Below, piece after piece: positions 16,891 through 24,616 of a stretch of 64,000 nt of DNA (position 1 is the first letter of the stretch; every line of letters begins with the position of its first letter). Made by a program: the position numbers and the translations under genes. Where the stretch lies: assembly GCA_902725215.1 (NCBI GenBank), contig CACUVI010000023.1:186803-250802 (forward strand), given 5' to 3'. The notes under the pieces were generated by a model that ran no database searches, had not been told where the DNA came from, and was given only the letters and a program-made list of their open reading frames with translations. The DNA is from Rhodospirillaceae bacterium LM-1 (GTDB taxonomy: Bacteria; Pseudomonadota; Alphaproteobacteria; Rhodospirillales; WMHbin7).

Positions 16891-18239
16891 TTCTTTTTCC
16901 TTTTTTTGGCCTGCTGGGTCTGGATGTTGTCTTTCAGGTCTTGAACGGCCAGCCAAGGGGGAGATCCGCGCGCCAGCAGCTTGTCGGCCTGATCGGCATG
17001 ATGGCTGGCCTCGGCCAGCTTGCCCGACAAAAAGGCGTATTCGGCCATCGCATAGGCGGTCATGCCCTGGTTGCCATTACGTCCATAGGCCACCGACAGC
17101 AGACGCCAGGCCAGGGCATTGTCCTTTTCCTTGGTCAGGGCCTGTTGAAGATGGCGCGAGGCTTCGGGCAGAAGGGAATCGTCGTTCATCTCGATCTGCG
17201 CCTGGGCTAGGCTGATCAGGATCAAGGGGGCTTCCGGCATCAGCCGGGCAGCGTGAGTTAACGCGTCCTTGGCTTCGGCGATGCGTCCGTTCTCGAACAG
17301 GAACTGCCCCTTCAGTTCCTGGAAATAAGCGTCGTTGGGATATTCCTTGATTAGGCCGTCGATCAGGGGCAGGGCATTGGCCAAATCGGGCTTTTTGTAA
17401 TAGGCGATGGAGCGGGCCATGCGGGCTTCGATCGAATTGTCGTCCGCCTTGTAGCGCGACAGCGTGCGCACTGGCGCTTCGATGAAGGCGAACAGCTTGG
17501 CCTGCATGCGTCGGAACATCAGGGCATATTCGGGGCGCAGGGGAATGTCGGAATATTGCGACTTCTCGACCTGATCGCGCAGGAAGGTCACGCGTTCCTG
17601 GGAGATCGGATGGGTGCGCACATATGGGTCTTGGCGCTCGCTCATCCACAATTCCTGCTGGGCCAGGATTTCCATGAATTCCAGAAAACCCCTGGCCGAC
17701 TGTTGGGTGCGGTTCAGGTAGGTGATGCCCGCTTGATCGGCGGAAGATTCCTGGCCGCGCGAGAAGGTCAGCAAATTCTTGAACGCCATGTCCTGGCCGC
17801 CCATCACGACGGCGGCGCCGACATCCGAGCGACCGGCCAGAACGCCTGCGGCCACGCCCAGCACGGTGGCGATGATGGCTTCGTTCGAGGCATCCTCGAA
17901 GGCCTGTTGCAGGCGGGCCAGATGGCCGCCCGCGATATGGCCCGTTTCATGCGCCATGACGCCGATCACCTGGCTGGCGCTCTGGGCGCGCAGCAGCAAC
18001 CCGGTATGCAGGAACATTTTCTGCCCGCCCGCCACGAAGGCGTTCAGGCTCCTTTCGTTAACGATATGAACTTCGAAAGCATTTGGGTCCAGACCGGCCG
18101 CCTCCAACAGTGGCGTCTCGAAGGCGCGGATGGTATTTTCCACCTCGGTGTCGCGAATCAGGCTTGCGGCGCCGGCAGGGGGCGCAGCCGCGGCCAGAAG
18201 ACTCAAGCAGGTTAGGAAAAGGCGAAAGATGATGCGCAA
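16887..18239 (-). CDS. Periplasmic M48 family metalloprotease with TPR-like tail (BepA-like)
   Basis: A 450-residue protein with a Sec signal (1-24), a peptidase M48 domain and a helical TPR-like C-terminus. The zinc site HETGH lies at 97-101 within VMAHETGHIAGGH, and the third ligand region QESSADQAG follows. The tail from about 280 contains repeats such as FLFENGRIAEAKDALTHAAR. Family members such as BepA degrade or help assemble outer-membrane proteins. The likely start is TTG at 18237-18239 with GGAAC upstream; this overlaps the start of the divergent gene. The C-terminus ends in a lysine run. Confidence 0.86.
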   Translation of the reverse strand: MRIIFRLFLTCLSLLAAAAPPAGAASLIRDTEVENTIRAFETPLLEAAGLDPNAFEVHIVNERSLNAFVAGGQKMFLHTGLLLRAQSASQVIGVMAHETGHIAGGHLARLQQAFEDASNEAIIATVLGVAAGVLAGRSDVGAAVVMGGQDMAFKNLLTFSRGQESSADQAGITYLNRTQQSARGFLEFMEILAQQELWMSERQDPYVRTHPISQERVTFLRDQVEKSQYSDIPLRPEYALMFRRMQAKLFAFIEAPVRTLSRYKADDNSIEARMARSIAYYKKPDLANALPLIDGLIKEYPNDAYFQELKGQFLFENGRIAEAKDALTHAARLMPEAPLILISLAQAQIEMNDDSLLPEASRHLQQALTKEKDNALAWRLLSVAYGRNGNQGMTAYAMAEYAFLSGKLAEASHHADQADKLLARGSPPWLAVQDLKDNIQTQQAKKRKKK

Positions 18240-19578
18240 GGCAGAAGTTCCAACCGTTCCCCAGGAAAGTAGTGCCCCCTGGCTGGTCCGTCAATGCAGG
18301 GCGGTCGGGCTGATGCTGGGCCTGACGGGAGCGTTGTCGGCCTGCGATCCCGGCATTGCTCCGGGCACCATCGGCCATGTGCAAGGGTTTGCGGGCATCA
18401 TCGCGTCGGACGAGCCGCAATCGGTGTTGGTGGCGCGCGACATCCTGTCTTCCGGCGGCACGGCGGCCGATGCGGCCATCGCCATGTATTTCGCCATGTC
18501 CGTCACCTTGCCCTCGCGGGTCGGCATGGCTGGGCAGGGCGCTTGTCTGGTCCACAATCCCAAGGACAAAAAGAAGGAATCGACAACGGAATCGTTGATT
18601 TTCATTCCTCAGTCGCCTGCCGCCGTGGCGGCGCCCCGCGCCATGTTCGCCCTGCATGCCAAATATGGCCGTCTGCGTTGGGAGGCCTTGATCGGCCCGG
18701 CGGAAGGCATGGCCCGCCTGGGCGCTCCGGTTTCCAGAGCCTTGGCCAGCGATTTGGCGCTTGAGGGCGAGCGGCTGCTGGCCGATCCCAATTTGCGCAA
18801 GATATTTGCTAGGCCCGACGGCAGGCTGGTGGGCGAGGGGGACGCCGTCAAGAATATCAACCTGTCCTCGTTCATGGCCCGTTTGAGAGCCAGGGGACCT
18901 GCCGATCTGTACACCGGCAATTTGGCCCGCGAACTGAGCGAGGCGGCAAGCGAGGTCGGCCTTGCCCTGACGCCCGAAGAAATGCGCAATGTGAAAGTGA
19001 CGTTCGGGCCGACCCTGGGCGTCAAGTTCGGCAATCTGACCGCCCATTTCCCGCCCGAACCGGCCAGCGGCGGCGCCGAAGAAGCCCGCTTGTGGCGGCA
19101 AGTCGTTCAAAAGCAGCCTTCCGAGACGCCTTTTTCCCAGGAGAGCGCTTCGGGCGCTGGGTTCATGGTGGCCGACCGTGACGGCCAAGCGGTGGTCTGC
19201 GCGACCTCGATGGGCGGATTGTTTGGCAATCGCAAATCGATTCCCAGCCTGGGATTGATTCTGGCGTCCGGGCAGGTCGCCAAGACCAGCCTGGGGCCGA
19301 TGCTGGTGGTGGCGCACAATGTCACGGAATTTCGCTACGCCATGACCTCGGCGGGCGGTCAGCCCGGCGTGATGGGACTGATAAAGGCGGCATCGACGGC
19401 GATCCTGGAAGAACGACCCTTGGTCGATGCCGTCAAATCGGTGGCGGGACGACGTTTGGTGGCGATTGGCTGTCCGCAGGGACTGCCGCCGAATCCCGAT
19501 TCCTGCCAACTGGCCGTCGATCCGGAAGGTTTCGGCTATGGGCTGGGTGTCGGCTCCAAGGAGAAGGAATGGTTCTGA
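18229..19578 (+). CDS. Gamma-glutamyltransferase-like lipoprotein, probably inactive
   Basis: About 449 residues. A long N-terminus leads to a hydrophobic stretch with a lipobox, LTGALSAC. The large-subunit core is recognisable: GGTAADAAIAMYFAMSV and RVGMAGQGACLVHN correspond to the GGT motifs for fold and substrate binding. At the autocleavage point, where active enzymes have TTH before VVDxDG, this protein has SGAGFMVADRDG with no threonine. It therefore probably cannot self-process or transfer glutamyl groups. The ATG at 18229 follows AGGAAAAGG; ATG 18232 is equally possible. The start overlaps the divergent M48 gene, and the stop overlaps the aminotransferase gene by 10 bases. Confidence 0.75.
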   Translation: MMRKAEVPTVPQESSAPWLVRQCRAVGLMLGLTGALSACDPGIAPGTIGHVQGFAGIIASDEPQSVLVARDILSSGGTAADAAIAMYFAMSVTLPSRVGMAGQGACLVHNPKDKKKESTTESLIFIPQSPAAVAAPRAMFALHAKYGRLRWEALIGPAEGMARLGAPVSRALASDLALEGERLLADPNLRKIFARPDGRLVGEGDAVKNINLSSFMARLRARGPADLYTGNLARELSEAASEVGLALTPEEMRNVKVTFGPTLGVKFGNLTAHFPPEPASGGAEEARLWRQVVQKQPSETPFSQESASGAGFMVADRDGQAVVCATSMGGLFGNRKSIPSLGLILASGQVAKTSLGPMLVVAHNVTEFRYAMTSAGGQPGVMGLIKAASTAILEERPLVDAVKSVAGRRLVAIGCPQGLPPNPDSCQLAVDPEGFGYGLGVGSKEKEWF

Positions 19579-20738
19579 AGGTCTCGAAGCGCGGCCAAGT
19601 CCCGCCCTTCATCGTCATGGACGTGATGCGCGAGGCCGCCCTTCGGGTGGCCTCGGGCAAGGATGTGGTCCATCTCGAAGTTGGGCAGCCGGGCGGGCGT
19701 CCGCCCAGGGCCGTGCTGGAAGCCGCCAAGCTGGCGCTGGAAGATGAAAGCGAAACGCTGGGATATACGCTGGCCTTGGGCCATCAGGGGCTGCGCGAGC
19801 GCATCGCCCGTTTTTACAAGGATGGTCACAAGATCGACCTCGAGGCCGATCGCGTGGTGGTCACCACCGGTTCGTCGGGCGCTTTCCTGCTGGCCTTTCT
19901 GGCCGCCTTCGAGGCGGGCGACCGCGTGGCGCTGGCGGCCCCCGGCTATCCGGCCTATCGCAATATCCTGACCGCCCTGGGTTGCGAGGTGGTGACGATC
20001 CCCGTCGATGGCGCCACCCATTTCCATCCCACGCCCGCCCATCTGGAGGCGCTAGATCGTCCGGTCGATGGCTTGATCGTCGCCAGTCCATCGAATCCCA
20101 CCGGCAGCATGCTAAGCCCTCACGCCCTGAAGGCGCTGGCTGAATGGTGCCATGTGAAGGGCGTGCGGCTGGTTTCCGATGAAATCTATCACGGCATCGT
20201 TTACGGCGAACCCGCCGCCACGGCGCTTGGCTTTTCGGACAGCGCCATCGTGGTCAACAGCTTCTCGAAATATTACGCCCTGACCGGCTGGCGTCTGGGC
20301 TGGATGGTGGTTCCGCCGGAACTTGTGCGTTCGGTCGAATGCCTGGCCCAGAACTTGACCATAGCCCCCCCCACACTTTCGCAGATATCGGCCATGGCCG
20401 TTTTTGACGCCACCAGCGAACTGGACGCCCGCGTCGCCGGTTATGCCGCCAACCGCGCCTTGCTTTTGGATCGTTTGCCAGCCCTGGGTTTCGACAAGCT
20501 AGCGCCCGCCGATGGCGCGTTCTATCTGTATGCCGATATCGGCCACCTGACCAACGACAGCCCGCAATTTTGCAAGCGCATCCTAGCGGAATGCGGGGTT
20601 GCCTTGACGCCCGGAACCGATTTCGATCCCTTGCGCGGGCATTTGAGTGTACGCTTCTCGTTGGCCGGACCGATGTCCGACATGGAAGAGGCCGTCCGCC
20701 GACTGGCCCGCATCCCTCTGCAATCGATAAGGAGTTGA
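19569..20738 (+). CDS. Class I/II aminotransferase (PLP-dependent)
   Basis: A 389-residue fold-type I PLP enzyme. The N-terminal LEVGQPGGRPP, the mid segment SPSNPTGSML with the carboxylate/PLP-contact asparagine, SDEIYHGIVYG with the PLP-nitrogen aspartate, and SFSKYYALTGWRLGW with the Schiff-base lysine are all present, as is the substrate-binding arginine region SVRFSLAG near the C-terminus. It belongs to the aspartate/alanine aminotransferase group; the amino donor is undetermined. Its start lies inside the end of the GGT-like gene, so they are probably cotranscribed. Confidence 0.9.
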   Translation: MVLKVSKRGQVPPFIVMDVMREAALRVASGKDVVHLEVGQPGGRPPRAVLEAAKLALEDESETLGYTLALGHQGLRERIARFYKDGHKIDLEADRVVVTTGSSGAFLLAFLAAFEAGDRVALAAPGYPAYRNILTALGCEVVTIPVDGATHFHPTPAHLEALDRPVDGLIVASPSNPTGSMLSPHALKALAEWCHVKGVRLVSDEIYHGIVYGEPAATALGFSDSAIVVNSFSKYYALTGWRLGWMVVPPELVRSVECLAQNLTIAPPTLSQISAMAVFDATSELDARVAGYAANRALLLDRLPALGFDKLAPADGAFYLYADIGHLTNDSPQFCKRILAECGVALTPGTDFDPLRGHLSVRFSLAGPMSDMEEAVRRLARIPLQSIRS

Positions 20739-20741
20739 TCC

Positions 20742-21053
20742 ATGGTGACCCGTCCCGACATTGCCAAGGAACTGACCAAGGCCGCGCATGACGCCTTGGG
20801 CGCGCTTTCGGGCCTGAAGACCGAAGCCGAGACCTTCGCCAAGGCCAAGCTGGAGCGGTTGCTGGCCGAGATGAAGCTGGTGACGCAAGACGAATTCGAC
20901 GCCGTGCGCGCCATGGCCGCCAAAGCCAGGGCGGAACAGGAAGCGCTGGCCGAACGCGTTGCGGTTTTGGAAGCAAAACTGGGCATTGAAGCGCCCGCTG
21001 CAAAGCCGAAACCGGCGCGCAAAAAGACCGTCAAGCCCGACTCGGCGGCATGA
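20742..21053 (+). CDS. ubiK: UbiK/BMFP family accessory protein
   Basis: A 103-residue protein of the membrane fusogenic (COG2960, formerly YqiC) family. The N-terminal half is amphipathic (IAKELTKAAHDALGALSGLK) and the segment from about 45 to 85 is a coiled coil (DEFDAVRAMAAKAR, EQEALAERVAVLEAKLG), followed by a basic alanine/proline tail. UbiK helps the UbiJ-based ubiquinone synthesis complex in Proteobacteria. It lies 3 bases after the aminotransferase stop with GGAG upstream of the ATG. Confidence 0.82.
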   Translation: MVTRPDIAKELTKAAHDALGALSGLKTEAETFAKAKLERLLAEMKLVTQDEFDAVRAMAAKARAEQEALAERVAVLEAKLGIEAPAAKPKPARKKTVKPDSAA

Positions 21054-21063
21054 AAAACGATGC

Positions 21064-21158
21064 GACTCTCGAGAGACGCTGGCGCGACTCCTTGATGCGC
21101 GGATGCGATTTTGCGAGTCTTTTCAAGGCTTGCTGAATCAGGCGGAATCGCACGACTC
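21064..21158. promoter_or_regulatory. Cluster of six GANTC (CcrM-type) sites
   Basis: GANTC occurs at 21064, 21086, 21115, 21135, 21145 and 21154, six times in 95 bases of the 208-base gap between ubiK and the YbjN gene. GANTC is the alphaproteobacterial CcrM methylation site, and clusters near promoters are known to link transcription to the cell cycle. Confidence 0.6.
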
Positions 21159-21199
21159 CGCATTTACCTTTTGTTAGTTCTCTCTGGCTAGCGTTTGTG

Positions 21200-21228
21200 T
21201 TGACACTGGCTTGGCTTCACAACATGTT
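21200..21228 (+). promoter_or_regulatory. Predicted sigma70 promoter of the YbjN gene
   Basis: A perfect -35 TTGACA at 21200-21205 is followed, after 17 bases, by CATGTT at 21223-21228 as a weak -10. The YbjN gene starts 34 bases further on. The GANTC cluster ends about 40 bases upstream of the -35. Confidence 0.5.
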
Positions 21229-21261
21229 GGTGCCAGCCTGCTAGGCGGGGAGAACAGAGGC

Positions 21262-21765
21262 ATGACGGCCTTAGCGCTTGCTGTAAATGAAGACTTGGCC
21301 AATCCGTTGGATTTGGTCGAGCAGATTGTTGCCGCCAACGATTGGGCGTTTGATCGACGCACCGACGAGGAAATGGCGGTCGACGTGCCGGGTCGCTGGT
21401 GCGATTTCAGCCTGTATTTCTCGTGGCGCGAGGATGTGGGGGCGATGCATTTCACCTGCGCCTTCGACATGCGCATTCCCGACGCCAAGCGCGCCCAGAT
21501 CAACGAGCTTCTGGTTCTGATCAACGAGAAGATGTGGCTGGGCCATTTCGGTCTGTGGACCGAAGAGGGCGTGCCCATGTTCCGCCATTCCATGCTGTTG
21601 CGCGGCCTGCATCAAGCCAGCATCGAGGAGTTGGAAGATCTGGTCGACATCGCCCTTTCGGAATGCGAGCGCTTCTATCCGGCTTTCCAATTCGTGGTCT
21701 GGGGCGGCAAGTCGCCCATCGAATCCATGCAGGCGGCTCTGCTCGAGCCGATGGGCGAAGCGTAA
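21262..21765 (+). CDS. YbjN domain-containing protein
   Basis: A 167-residue cytoplasmic protein of the YbjN family, a chaperone-like type III secretion fold of unclear function, widespread in alphaproteobacteria. Recognisable segments are DFSLYFSWREDVGAMHFTCA, KRAQINELLVLINEKMWLGH and EDLVDIALSECERFYPAFQF. The ATG at 21262 was chosen because the first residues before it are not family-like and GAACAGAGG precedes it. It is transcribed from its own promoter region carrying the GANTC cluster, and proC follows after 45 bases. Confidence 0.85.
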   Translation: MTALALAVNEDLANPLDLVEQIVAANDWAFDRRTDEEMAVDVPGRWCDFSLYFSWREDVGAMHFTCAFDMRIPDAKRAQINELLVLINEKMWLGHFGLWTEEGVPMFRHSMLLRGLHQASIEELEDLVDIALSECERFYPAFQFVVWGGKSPIESMQAALLEPMGEA

Positions 21766-21810
21766 CGCCCAAGGGCGCGCGAGCGCCCGCAAGGCCTGGG
21801 GGCAGATGTT

Positions 21811-22605
21811 ATGAAACATGGCATTCTATTGGTTGGCTGCGGGCGCATGGGCAGTGCGCTGCTGGTCGGCTGGATCGAGCGCGGCTTCGATCCCAAGGCC
21901 ATCGTGGTCGTCGAACCCAGCCAAGCCCCCCTGGGCGTGCAGGGCGTCCTCGACGAAAGTAACATTCCCGCTGATTTCAAGCCCGATGTCGTTTTGCTGG
22001 CGGTCAAGCCGCAGTTGATGGATGCGGTGTTGCCGCCCTATGCCCGTTTTGCCGATCACGCCGTTTTCTTGTCGATTGCCGCCGGGCGCACCTTGGCCTC
22101 GTTCGAGCGCATTTTAGGCCCAACGGCCGCAGTGGTGCGCTCGATGCCCAACACGCCGGCCGCCGTGGGGCGCGGCATCACGGTGGCTTGCGCCAACCGC
22201 ATGGCCACCAGCCTGCAAAAGGCCAGAACCGAAGAACTATTAAGCGCCGTGGGCGAGGTGGCCTGGGTCGCCGATGAAAGCCAGATCGACGCCGTGACCG
22301 CAGTTTCCGGATCGGGTCCGGCCTATGTCTTCTTTCTGGCCGAGGCCCTGGCCAAGGCTGGCGAGAAGGCCGGTCTGGCCCCGGATCTGGCGGCCAAACT
22401 GGCCAGCGCCACGGTGGCGGGGTCGGGGGAACTGCTCTACCGGGCGGGCAGCCCGCCCAAGGTACTGCGCGAAAACGTCACCAGCCCCGGCGGTACAACG
22501 GCGGCGGCGCTTGCCGTACTGATGGCCGAAAGCGGGGGGCTGCAAGATTTGATGGACCGCGCCGTCGAGGCGGCGGCCAATCGTTCCAGGGAACTTGCCA
22601 GTTAG
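21811..22605 (+). CDS. proC: Pyrroline-5-carboxylate reductase
   Basis: A 264-residue enzyme that reduces pyrroline-5-carboxylate to proline with NAD(P)H. The N-terminal dinucleotide fold LLVGCGRMGSALLVGW, the mid motif RSMPNTPAAVGRGI and the C-terminal SGSGPAYVFFLAEAL and VTSPGGTTAAALAVL are signatures of ProC. Length is normal. Pairing with an upstream YbjN-family gene is frequent in alphaproteobacteria. It ends 45 bases before the TetR-like gene. Confidence 0.95.
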   Translation: MKHGILLVGCGRMGSALLVGWIERGFDPKAIVVVEPSQAPLGVQGVLDESNIPADFKPDVVLLAVKPQLMDAVLPPYARFADHAVFLSIAAGRTLASFERILGPTAAVVRSMPNTPAAVGRGITVACANRMATSLQKARTEELLSAVGEVAWVADESQIDAVTAVSGSGPAYVFFLAEALAKAGEKAGLAPDLAAKLASATVAGSGELLYRAGSPPKVLRENVTSPGGTTAAALAVLMAESGGLQDLMDRAVEAAANRSRELAS

Positions 22606-22650
22606 GGTTTACCTCCCCACATAGGGCGGACCAGATTGAAAGAGGTTCGC

Positions 22651-23280
22651 ATGACCGCCAAAGCCAATCCCCGTTTGAAAGCCGCCGAAGCCCTGATGGC
22701 CCTGCTGGGCGAAAGAGGCTGGCACGCCGTTTCCCTGTCCGACGTGGCCGACAAGGCCGCCATCAGTTTGGCCGATTTGCGCGAACTGGTTTCGTGCAAG
22801 GAGGGGTTGATGACCGTCCTGGGGGCTGAAATCGATCAGCGGGTGCTGCGCGATTTCGAAAAAGCCGATGCGGCGCTTCCAGTGCGCGACCGGTTGTTCG
22901 ACGTTCTGATGCGCCGTCTCGAAGCACTTACCCTTTACAAGCCCGCTTTCCAGCGCTTGGCCCACGACGGCGCCAAAGCCCCCTCGGCCCTGCTGGCGGC
23001 AGCCGTTTCCATCGACCGCGCCATGCCCTGGATGCTGGAAGCGGCGGGCGTGGGATCGTCGGGCTTGGCCGGGCGGCTCAAAGCCAAGGCGCTGGCGGCT
23101 GTCTATCTATCGACCGTCAAGGCTTGGCTGGAGGACGATACGCCCGACCTTGGCCCCACCATGTGCGCCCTGGACAAGGGGCTGACCCGCTGTGAAAGGC
23201 TGCTTGGGCTGGTTCCGGGGCCGCTTCGGGCCTGTCTGTTGGGGCCAAAGGCCAGCAAGCCAGCCCCATCCGCAGCCTAG
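22651..23280 (+). CDS. TetR/COQ9-like regulator
   Basis: A 209-residue protein. The N-terminus is a TetR-type helix-turn-helix (EALMALLGERGWHAVSLSDV, ADKAAISLADLREL), and the C-terminal helical domain ends with a PTMCALDKGLTRCERLLGL segment like the COQ9-type branch. ATG 22651 is preceded by AAAGAGG at five bases; an in-frame ATG 15 bases upstream lies in or before that site. It may be a DNA-binding repressor or a lipid-binding ubiquinone accessory protein; with ubiK nearby either is possible. It lies just upstream of the phasin promoter. Confidence 0.75.
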   Translation: MTAKANPRLKAAEALMALLGERGWHAVSLSDVADKAAISLADLRELVSCKEGLMTVLGAEIDQRVLRDFEKADAALPVRDRLFDVLMRRLEALTLYKPAFQRLAHDGAKAPSALLAAAVSIDRAMPWMLEAAGVGSSGLAGRLKAKALAAVYLSTVKAWLEDDTPDLGPTMCALDKGLTRCERLLGLVPGPLRACLLGPKASKPAPSAA

Positions 23281-23303
23281 CCGTTTGATTCAAATCGTTG
23301 TTA

Positions 23304-23317
23304 TTGCACTGCAGCAA
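23304..23317. promoter_or_regulatory. Operator-like site A upstream of phasin 1
   Basis: TTGCACTGCAGCAA lies 7 bases upstream of the -35 box. Its core TGCACTGCA also occurs upstream of the second phasin gene at 45338-45346. It resembles the TGC/GCA inverted repeats bound by PhaR-type polyhydroxybutyrate repressors. Confidence 0.6.
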
Positions 23318-23324
23318 AGCCCGC

Positions 23325-23354
23325 TTGACGAGTCGAAATGGCCGCGCGTATTAT
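23325..23354 (+). promoter_or_regulatory. Predicted promoter of phasin 1
   Basis: TTGACG at 23325-23330 and TATTAT at 23349-23354 are separated by 18 bases, a good sigma70 match. The promoter lies between two operator-like sites. Confidence 0.65.
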
Positions 23355-23366
23355 TGTGCGGTGCAA
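23354..23366. promoter_or_regulatory. Operator-like site B overlapping the phasin 1 -10/+1 region
   Basis: TTGTGCGGTGCAA; its reverse complement contains TGCACCGCA, the same core as site D at the second phasin gene. A bound repressor here would block polymerase. Confidence 0.55.
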
Positions 23367-23428
23367 AAACAACAGCCCGTAAAATCGCAACGCACCGACG
23401 CACCCAAGCCAGCAGGAGGATAGTGAAC

Positions 23429-23857
23429 ATGGTCAAGAAACCCGAGACGCCTGACGATTTCGACGTCACCAAAATTTTCGCTGATTTCAAGGTTCCCGGC
23501 GTCGATGTCGACGCCATGCTGGCTTCTCAGCGCAAGAACATCGAAGCCCTGGCCTCAGCCAACCGCCTAGCCTTCGAGGGCGTGCAAGCGGTGATGCGCC
23601 GTCAGATGGAAATCATGCGCCAGTCGATCGAAGAGGTCGTGGGCGCCACCAAGGCGATGACCGAAGCCGGATCGCCGCAGGAAAAGGCCGCCGCCCAGAC
23701 CGAGCTGGTCAAGGACGCCTTCGAGCGCACCTTGTCCAACATGCGCGAACTGGTCGAGATGATGGGCAAGTCGAACAACGAAGCCTTCGACCTCTTGAAC
23801 AAGCGCTTCGCCCAGACGATGGACGAAGTCAAGGACGTCATCAAAGGCAAGAAGTAA
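23429..23857 (+). CDS. Phasin family protein 1
   Basis: A 142-residue, almost wholly helical protein of the phasin family that coats polyhydroxyalkanoate granules. Typical segments are FDVTKIFADFKVPGVDVDAM, QRKNIEALASANRLAFEGVQ and MRRQMEIMRQSIEEV, followed by a heptad-rich C-terminus. The start at 23429 follows AGGAGGA; upstream codons are promoter DNA. A predicted promoter bracketed by TGCACYGCA sites suggests control by a PhaR-type repressor, and a terminator follows the gene. A second phasin with the same promoter layout lies at 45506. Confidence 0.9.
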   Translation: MVKKPETPDDFDVTKIFADFKVPGVDVDAMLASQRKNIEALASANRLAFEGVQAVMRRQMEIMRQSIEEVVGATKAMTEAGSPQEKAAAQTELVKDAFERTLSNMRELVEMMGKSNNEAFDLLNKRFAQTMDEVKDVIKGKK

Positions 23858-23882
23858 GACAGCTTTCAGCCTTCACAGAAAT

Positions 23883-23918
23883 CAGCCGCTGGCGCAAGCT
23901 GGCGGCTGTTTTGTTTTT
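23883..23918 (+). terminator. Rho-independent terminator after phasin 1
   Basis: CAGCCGC at 23883-23889 pairs with GCGGCTG at 23902-23908, followed directly by TTTTGTTTTT. Confidence 0.8.
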
Positions 23919-23974
23919 CCGTTTGGGGCGTGTATAAGTGTGGCCGCAAACACCCAGATGATAAGGACAGCGAC

Positions 23975-24310
23975 ATGAAGTGCCCCAAATGCGGTTCCGA
24001 ACATGCGTATCAGGACGGCAATCTGTGGATTTGCCCCGAATGCGCCCATGAATGGAACCCCGAGACCGTGGGCGATGCCGGGGCCGACGAGTCCGTGATC
24101 AAGGACGCCAACGGCAATGTGCTGGCCGACGGCGACACCGTAACCGTGATCAAGGACCTGAAGGTCAAGGGGTCGTCCTTGGTTGTCAAGGGCGGCACCA
24201 AGGTGAAGGGCATTCGCCTGACCGACGGCGCCAACGGCCACAACATCGCTTGCAAGATCGACGGCATCGGCGCCATGGATCTGAAGTCGGAGTTTGTTAA
24301 GAAGGCTTAG
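23975..24310 (+). CDS. PhnA/YjdM family zinc-ribbon protein
   Basis: A 111-residue protein. The N-terminal zinc ribbon [20 protein letters not shown] has four cysteines in two CX2C pairs (MKCPKC, ICPEC), and the C-terminal beta domain [17 protein letters not shown] matches PhnA/YjdM. Despite the historical name it is not a phosphonoacetate hydrolase, and its function is unclear. ATG 23975 is preceded by AAGGAC. The last 60 bases recur at 25019-25078 with only synonymous changes, so its 3' end may have been replaced when the brnTA segment inserted. Confidence 0.88.
   Translation: MKCPKCGSEHAYQDGNLWICPECAHEWNPETVGDAGADESVIKDANGNVLADGDTVTVIKDLKVKGSSLVVKGGTKVKGIRLTDGANGHNIACKIDGIGAMDLKSEFVKKA
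24251..24310 (+). repeat. Direct repeat, left copy: 3' end of phnA
   Basis: The last 20 codons including the stop match 25019-25078 at 53 of 60 bases, with an uninterrupted identical core of 24 bases (24257-24280 and 25025-25048). The repeats bracket the brnTA module. Confidence 0.85.
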
Positions 24311-24322
24311 AGTTGCCCTGGA

Positions 24323-24616
24323 TCAGGCATGTCTCTGCTTGTGCCGGGACACATATTCTCTGAGAGCGTTGTTGATGCGCGTTTGGTAGCCTTTCTTATC
24401 ACCGCCCGCCCGCATGAAATAATCGATCAGGTCCGCATCGAGGCGAAGGGATAGGGGCTTTTTCACCGGTTTGAAGAATGCGCCGCGAACGGCCCCCTTC
24501 CAATCCTCGATGGGCGGCATTTCGCTGTAGTCAATCGTCTCGTCGGGCATCGCCTCCAATTTCTTGAGAGCCGCCCTTTGAGACGCCGTCAACAGTTCAG
24601 AATTGCCCTTCTTCAT
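24323..24616 (-). CDS. brnA: BrnA family antitoxin
   Basis: A 97-residue protein. The C-terminal half has the BrnA ribbon-helix-helix, FKPVKKPLSLRLDADLIDYF, followed by KGYQTRINNALREYV. The N-terminal part binds toxin in characterised BrnTA pairs. The ATG at 24616 follows AAGGAAGG, and the gene start overlaps the end of brnT by 20 bases, the usual toxin-first arrangement. BrnA is expected to repress the brnTA promoter. It ends 12 bases from the convergent phnA stop. Confidence 0.88.
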   Translation of the reverse strand: MKKGNSELLTASQRAALKKLEAMPDETIDYSEMPPIEDWKGAVRGAFFKPVKKPLSLRLDADLIDYFMRAGGDKKGYQTRINNALREYVSRHKQRHA

